From contig VFZO01000025.1 in assembly GCA_016871155.1 (NCBI GenBank), forward strand, positions 1 through 39,263: a DNA stretch of 39,263 bases. The letters are read 5' to 3'. Of the stretch, positions 36,031-39,263 are shown in pieces; positions within the stretch are counted from its first letter, which is position 1; each line of letters opens with the position of its first letter. The translations under genes and the position numbers were made by a program. The notes below the pieces were generated by a model. It had not been told where the DNA came from and did no database searches. It saw only the letters and a list, made by a program, of their open reading frames with translations. Source of the DNA: Acidobacteriota bacterium (GTDB lineage Bacteria; Acidobacteriota; Terriglobia; Bryobacterales; Bryobacteraceae).

Positions 36031-38343
36031 TCAACGGGCGGTCCGCATCAGGAATGGCGGGCTGTGGACGATTCCCAGTATGATCGATGACCAGTTGTAA
36101 TTGTGGACCGCCGCGCCGCGAACGATCTCCCGCACCGCGGGCCGGTCGAAGGCCTCTACGCGCCGCCCCAGCGCGTAAGCCAGCAGCTTCTCCGTCAACG
36201 CCCGCGGAAACTGCTCCGGGTCTTCTAACAACTCCGCGCGCAAGCCTTCCAGGCCGCCCTCGCGCGTCTCCACACGCCGCCCGGATTCGTCGTGCGTACG
36301 CCACGCCCCAATCACGTCGTAGTCCTCCAGTGCGAAGCCCAGCGGGTCCATGACGGAGTGACAACTGTTGCAGGCCGGATCTTTCCGATGCCGCTCCAAC
36401 CGCTCCCGGATCGACGCGGGCCTCTCCGCGTCGTTCGCTTGCAACGATGTATCCAGGCCGGCCGGCGGCGCCGGTACGGCCACTCCGAGCAGGTTGTTCA
36501 AAAGCCACTTTCCGCGCAGCACCGGCGATGTACGGTCCGGATAGGACGTCGCAGCCAGCAACGCGCCATGGCCCAGCAGTCCGCCTCTTCGATGCGTGGC
36601 CGCGAGGGTCACGCGCCGGAACCGGCTGCCCTGTATGCCCGGAATGCCGTAGTGCCGGGCCAACCGCTCATTGACGAACGTGTAGTTGGCGTTGAGCAGC
36701 GTCCGCACGTCGCGATTCGCGGTAATCGTGCTGGCCACGAACAGCTCGGTCTCTTTCTGAAACGACTGCAGCAGCGTCAAGTCGAAACTCGGATAGCGGA
36801 TCGGATCGATCACGACCTCCGGAACCCTGCGTAAATTCAGCCATTGCGCGGTGAACCCGTCGATAAGCGATCGCGTGGCCCGCTCGTCGGCCAGCATCCG
36901 GCGTGTTTGCTCCGTCAAAACCTCCGGCTTCGAAAGTTCGCCACGTTCGGCCAGCCGCAGCAGCGTTTCATCCGGAATACTGCCCCACAGAAAAAAGGAC
37001 AGCCGGGAGGCAAGTTCCAAATCGCGGATCCGGTAGACTGGCTCGCCGGGCGGCTCGCGATAGATGCGAAGCAGGAAATCCGGATCCACCAGCAGGCGCT
37101 CCAACGCATACTGAATGCCCCCTTCGAACGTAGCGCCTTGCCGGAAGAAACCCATCAGAACGCGAACGTCGGTGGCCGTGACCGGACGCCGGTACGCGTG
37201 CCTCGCCAGGCGTGACAAAATTGTCTCCGCGCACGATGCCGTCTGTTCGGTGCATGAGAAGATCGCCCGGCGGCTGGGTGTATCGCTTACGCGTCCACTT
37301 GGCTGAAAAGGGCCGCTGATCTGCACGGAACCCACATTGGCATGGCCCATATACACCTGATCGTTTGCGATCACGCGCCCCCGTTGCGCGGGCTGCGGCA
37401 GACCCTCCGGCTCCCAAATCTCGCGCACGAACGACACGCCCACAATGCGCGGTCCGGCGCGGACCGGCACGCGCACCTCCAGGCCTGCATCGCCCTCCAC
37501 CTGCATGTAGCGTTCCCATTCCGGATCGCCTGCGTAACCCACTTCTCCGTCGCCCGCGTAGCCCGCGCCGGCCGCCCGGCCCTTCGCTCCGCCGCCCACC
37601 GTGAATCGCCGGATCAACGCGCCGTCCACGCGAACATCCAATTGTTGCGGCCAGCCCATGCCCTTTAAGTAGTCCTGATACTGCCGTTGCAGGCGCACGC
37701 GAATTACGTATTCGCCGTCCACGGGAAAGTGCTTGCGAATCGCCATGCCGCCGCGCGATCCCAGCGGCAGGTCCTCGCTCTGCCTGTCGTCCTGCAGCAC
37801 ATGCAGCGGAATGGGGAACCGCTCCGTGCCGGGGTTCTCCGGCGCAATTCCCACCGCCAGCCGCGACACCTGCCTGGCCACGGAGAGATACCGTTCCAGA
37901 TGCGACGTGGAGATGGTAAGGCTGTCGGCGAAGTTGTCGAAGCTGCCGTCGGCCGTCTCGTCGCCCGGCAGTTGGCTTTGCACGTCGACGTCCAGCGCCA
38001 GCAGGTCGCGGATCGCATTCGCGTACTCGAATCGGGTTAACCGGTGCACGGAGCCAATGCGGCCCGGGTTCGGCTTGGCGTGCCAGGCGCGGCCGGCGTC
38101 GTCCTCCATCCGCTTGGCCGCGAGTGCGAACGTCTCCTTCGACGGACGCGGATTTCCAGGCGGCGGCATACTCCGTGCGCGCAGCCGGGCAATCACGGGT
38201 TCTACAACGGCGGCGTCCAGCGCACCGTCCAGCGCCACGCCTCCAGAACGCAACTTCGCGTTATGACATTGCACGCAGTATTGACGGAACAACGCCTGGG
38301 GTTCTTGGGCGGCCAGCGCAAGCGAAACAACCAGGAAGCGCAC
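36031..38343 (-). CDS. DUF1587/1595/1592/1588/1585 cytochrome-c-type protein
   Basis: 770 residues. Signal peptide (1 to ~12), N-terminal cytochrome-c-like segment with CVQCH at 23-27 (the planctomycete-type C domain, with the later MPP for the axial Met), then DUF1587 (RLTRFEYANAIRDLLALDV), a carbohydrate-binding-like middle (about 190-320), DUF1595 (SRLARHAYRRPVTATDV), DUF1592 (about 415-545), DUF1588 (RRGGLLGHGALLAATSYPDRTSPVLRG) containing a second CNSCH at 658-662, and DUF1585 (LTEKLLAYALGRRVEAFDRP). Function unproven; probably a redox protein tied to polymer degradation. The start is GTG at 38343 with TATTCT six bases upstream, suggesting a leaderless mRNA heading the operon with the DUF1552 gene. 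Confidence 0.92.
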   Translation of the reverse strand: MRFLVVSLALAAQEPQALFRQYCVQCHNAKLRSGGVALDGALDAAVVEPVIARLRARSMPPPGNPRPSKETFALAAKRMEDDAGRAWHAKPNPGRIGSVHRLTRFEYANAIRDLLALDVDVQSQLPGDETADGSFDNFADSLTISTSHLERYLSVARQVSRLAVGIAPENPGTERFPIPLHVLQDDRQSEDLPLGSRGGMAIRKHFPVDGEYVIRVRLQRQYQDYLKGMGWPQQLDVRVDGALIRRFTVGGGAKGRAAGAGYAGDGEVGYAGDPEWERYMQVEGDAGLEVRVPVRAGPRIVGVSFVREIWEPEGLPQPAQRGRVIANDQVYMGHANVGSVQISGPFQPSGRVSDTPSRRAIFSCTEQTASCAETILSRLARHAYRRPVTATDVRVLMGFFRQGATFEGGIQYALERLLVDPDFLLRIYREPPGEPVYRIRDLELASRLSFFLWGSIPDETLLRLAERGELSKPEVLTEQTRRMLADERATRSLIDGFTAQWLNLRRVPEVVIDPIRYPSFDLTLLQSFQKETELFVASTITANRDVRTLLNANYTFVNERLARHYGIPGIQGSRFRRVTLAATHRRGGLLGHGALLAATSYPDRTSPVLRGKWLLNNLLGVAVPAPPAGLDTSLQANDAERPASIRERLERHRKDPACNSCHSVMDPLGFALEDYDVIGAWRTHDESGRRVETREGGLEGLRAELLEDPEQFPRALTEKLLAYALGRRVEAFDRPAVREIVRGAAVHNYNWSSIILGIVHSPPFLMRTAR

Positions 38344-38349
38344 TGAGGA

Positions 38350-38355
38350 AGAATA
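38350..38355 (-). promoter_or_regulatory. -10 box, leaderless start of the DUF1592 gene
   Basis: TATTCT on the minus strand, exactly six bases before the GTG at 38343. No convincing -35 is seen at normal spacing, so the call rests on the -10 position and its match to two other genes here. Confidence 0.3.
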
Positions 38356-38373
38356 TCACTCCGGCATGGGTCC

Positions 38374-38402
38374 TTGACGATTCTCAAGGGAGCAAATACA
38401 CT
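38374..38402 (+). promoter_or_regulatory. Sigma-70-like promoter, leaderless start of the second receptor gene
   Basis: TTGACG (38374-38379), 17-base spacer, TACACT (38397-38402), then six bases and the GTG at 38409. Transcription would start at or within a base of the initiation codon. The -35 overlaps an inverted repeat, CCTTGA-N6-TCAAGG (38372-38389), a possible operator. Confidence 0.5.
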
Positions 38403-38408
38403 CGCTCC

Positions 38409-39263
38409 GTGAAGCCTCTGTTGCTGCCTCTCCTTGCGGCCTGCGCCTACGGCCAGAACATCACCGGCGCGCTGCTTGGCCAGGTTACCGATGCAACCGG
38501 GGCCGCCGTCGCGGCCGCGGAGGTCGAGGTCCGGAACACGGAAACCAACCAGGCGACGAAGGTCCGCACCGGCGCCACGGGTCTCTATCAGGCCAACTAT
38601 CTCCGGCCCGGCCCTTATGAAATCGTGGTCTCAAGCGCCGGCTTCAAGACCGCGCGCCGGGGCAGCATCGAAGTCCGCATCGAGGACCGCGTCCGCATCG
38701 ATGTTGCTCTGGAAGTCGGCGACGCCTCCACCACGGTGCAGGTCACAGCCGAGGCTCCGCTGCTGGAATCCGAATCCGCCAGTCTTGGCGAAGTCATCTC
38801 GACGAAGTCGGTGGAGGAGTTACCCACGCAGGGCCGCAACATCTTCGACTTGGTCGGCCTGGCCGCCGGCGTGGCCGTCAATCCGCGCGCGGAGGGCGGC
38901 GTCTCCTCCACCGGCAACGCGTCGGCTCCAACCTTCGTTCAATCCGACATCTCTATCAACGGCGGCCGTTTCCGCACGAACGAATTTCTCGTCGACGGCA
39001 TCTCCATCATGCTGCCGGAGAACAACAATTTCGCCTTCTCGCCCACCCCCTCAGGCACGCAGGAGTTCAAGGTATTGACGAATAGCTTCGGCCCTCAGTA
39101 CGGCCGCAGCGGCGGCGGCGTGGTGAACGTCGTCACCAAGGGCGGGTCCAATCAATTCCACGGCACCGCCTACGAGTTCTTTCGCAACCAGTTATTCAAG
39201 GCCAACAACTGGTTCAACAACGCGCGGAATCTGGGCCGCGGCAAGTTTCACTTCAATCAATTC
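38409..39263 (+). CDS. TonB-receptor-like outer-membrane protein, 5' part only
   Basis: Open to the window end; 285 codons visible. GTG start, signal peptide (MKPLLLPLLAACAYGQ), carboxypeptidase-regulatory-like domain (about 18-105: ITGALLGQVTDATGAAVAAA ... GLYQANYLRPGPYEIVV), then a plug-like region (SVEELPTQGRNIFDLVGLAAG; FLVDGISIM). The visible part ends in the early barrel region (GVVNVVTKGGSNQFHGTAYEFFRNQLF). Same family as the protein at 6666-10016 but not a recent duplicate. Likely an outer-membrane receptor for polymer uptake; the rest lies outside the window. Confidence 0.88.
   Translation, partial: MKPLLLPLLAACAYGQNITGALLGQVTDATGAAVAAAEVEVRNTETNQATKVRTGATGLYQANYLRPGPYEIVVSSAGFKTARRGSIEVRIEDRVRIDVALEVGDASTTVQVTAEAPLLESESASLGEVISTKSVEELPTQGRNIFDLVGLAAGVAVNPRAEGGVSSTGNASAPTFVQSDISINGGRFRTNEFLVDGISIMLPENNNFAFSPTPSGTQEFKVLTNSFGPQYGRSGGGVVNVVTKGGSNQFHGTAYEFFRNQLFKANNWFNNARNLGRGKFHFNQF

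Overview
This is a gene-dense, GC-rich (roughly 60%) chromosomal window that looks like an Acidobacteriota genome, most likely of the Bryobacterales / Solibacter type. The evidence is the gene mix: two very large TonB-receptor-like proteins with an N-terminal carboxypeptidase-regulatory domain (6666-10016 and, cut by the window end, 38409-39263), Tat-signal sulfatase and glycosidase-like enzymes, a DUF1587/1595/1592/1588/1585 cytochrome paired with a DUF1552 protein, TPR-bearing multiheme cytochromes, and an M28B peptidase. This placement is inference from gene families; no rRNA gene is present. I found no tRNA, rRNA, CRISPR array, insertion sequence or phage gene.

Layout. (A) 78-10016: a sulfatase diverges from an esterase / 5'-nucleotidase-C fusion; then, on the minus strand, a TonB-receptor-like protein, a long TPR protein and an FMN-dependent alpha-hydroxy-acid oxidase. 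(B) 10069-15839: three multiheme c-type cytochromes with 22 CxxCH motifs in total (8+7+7) and a glycoside-hydrolase-like beta-propeller enzyme. (C) 15942-21431: a complete tripartite exporter (DevC-like permease, ATPase, HlyD-type adaptor, TolC-type channel) followed closely by a methyltransferase with a regulatory domain. (D) 21548-25963: the conserved ribosome / membrane-insertion cluster rpmH-rnpA-yidD-yidC-khpB-mnmE, with overlapping reading frames and an apparent one-base frameshift near the end of mnmE. (E) 26258-28981: an HpcH/HpaI aldolase, then amt-glnB for ammonium uptake and its PII regulator. (F) 28976-38343, minus strand: DUF1592 cytochrome, DUF1552 protein, an ankyrin-creatininase fusion, DsbD and an M28 peptidase. 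(G) The start of a second TonB-receptor-like gene runs off the right edge.

How the parts may work together. The envelope-facing genes (sulfatase, glycosidase, esterase, peptidase, giant outer-membrane receptors) suit a soil polymer degrader. The multiheme cytochromes, the DUF1592 cytochrome and an oxidase carrying a CxxCH motif point to periplasmic electron transfer, and DsbD could supply the reductant that c-type cytochrome maturation needs. Region D is housekeeping.

Points most worth a second look: a textbook intrinsic terminator inside the signal-peptide codons of the TPR gene; the mnmE frameshift; a heme-c motif in a loop of the hydroxy-acid oxidase; two unusual domain fusions (esterase + 5'-nucleotidase C-domain; ankyrin + creatininase with altered metal ligands); three TTGATGGA boxes in front of amt-glnB; and several genes whose -10 box sits exactly six bases before a GTG start, suggesting leaderless mRNAs.
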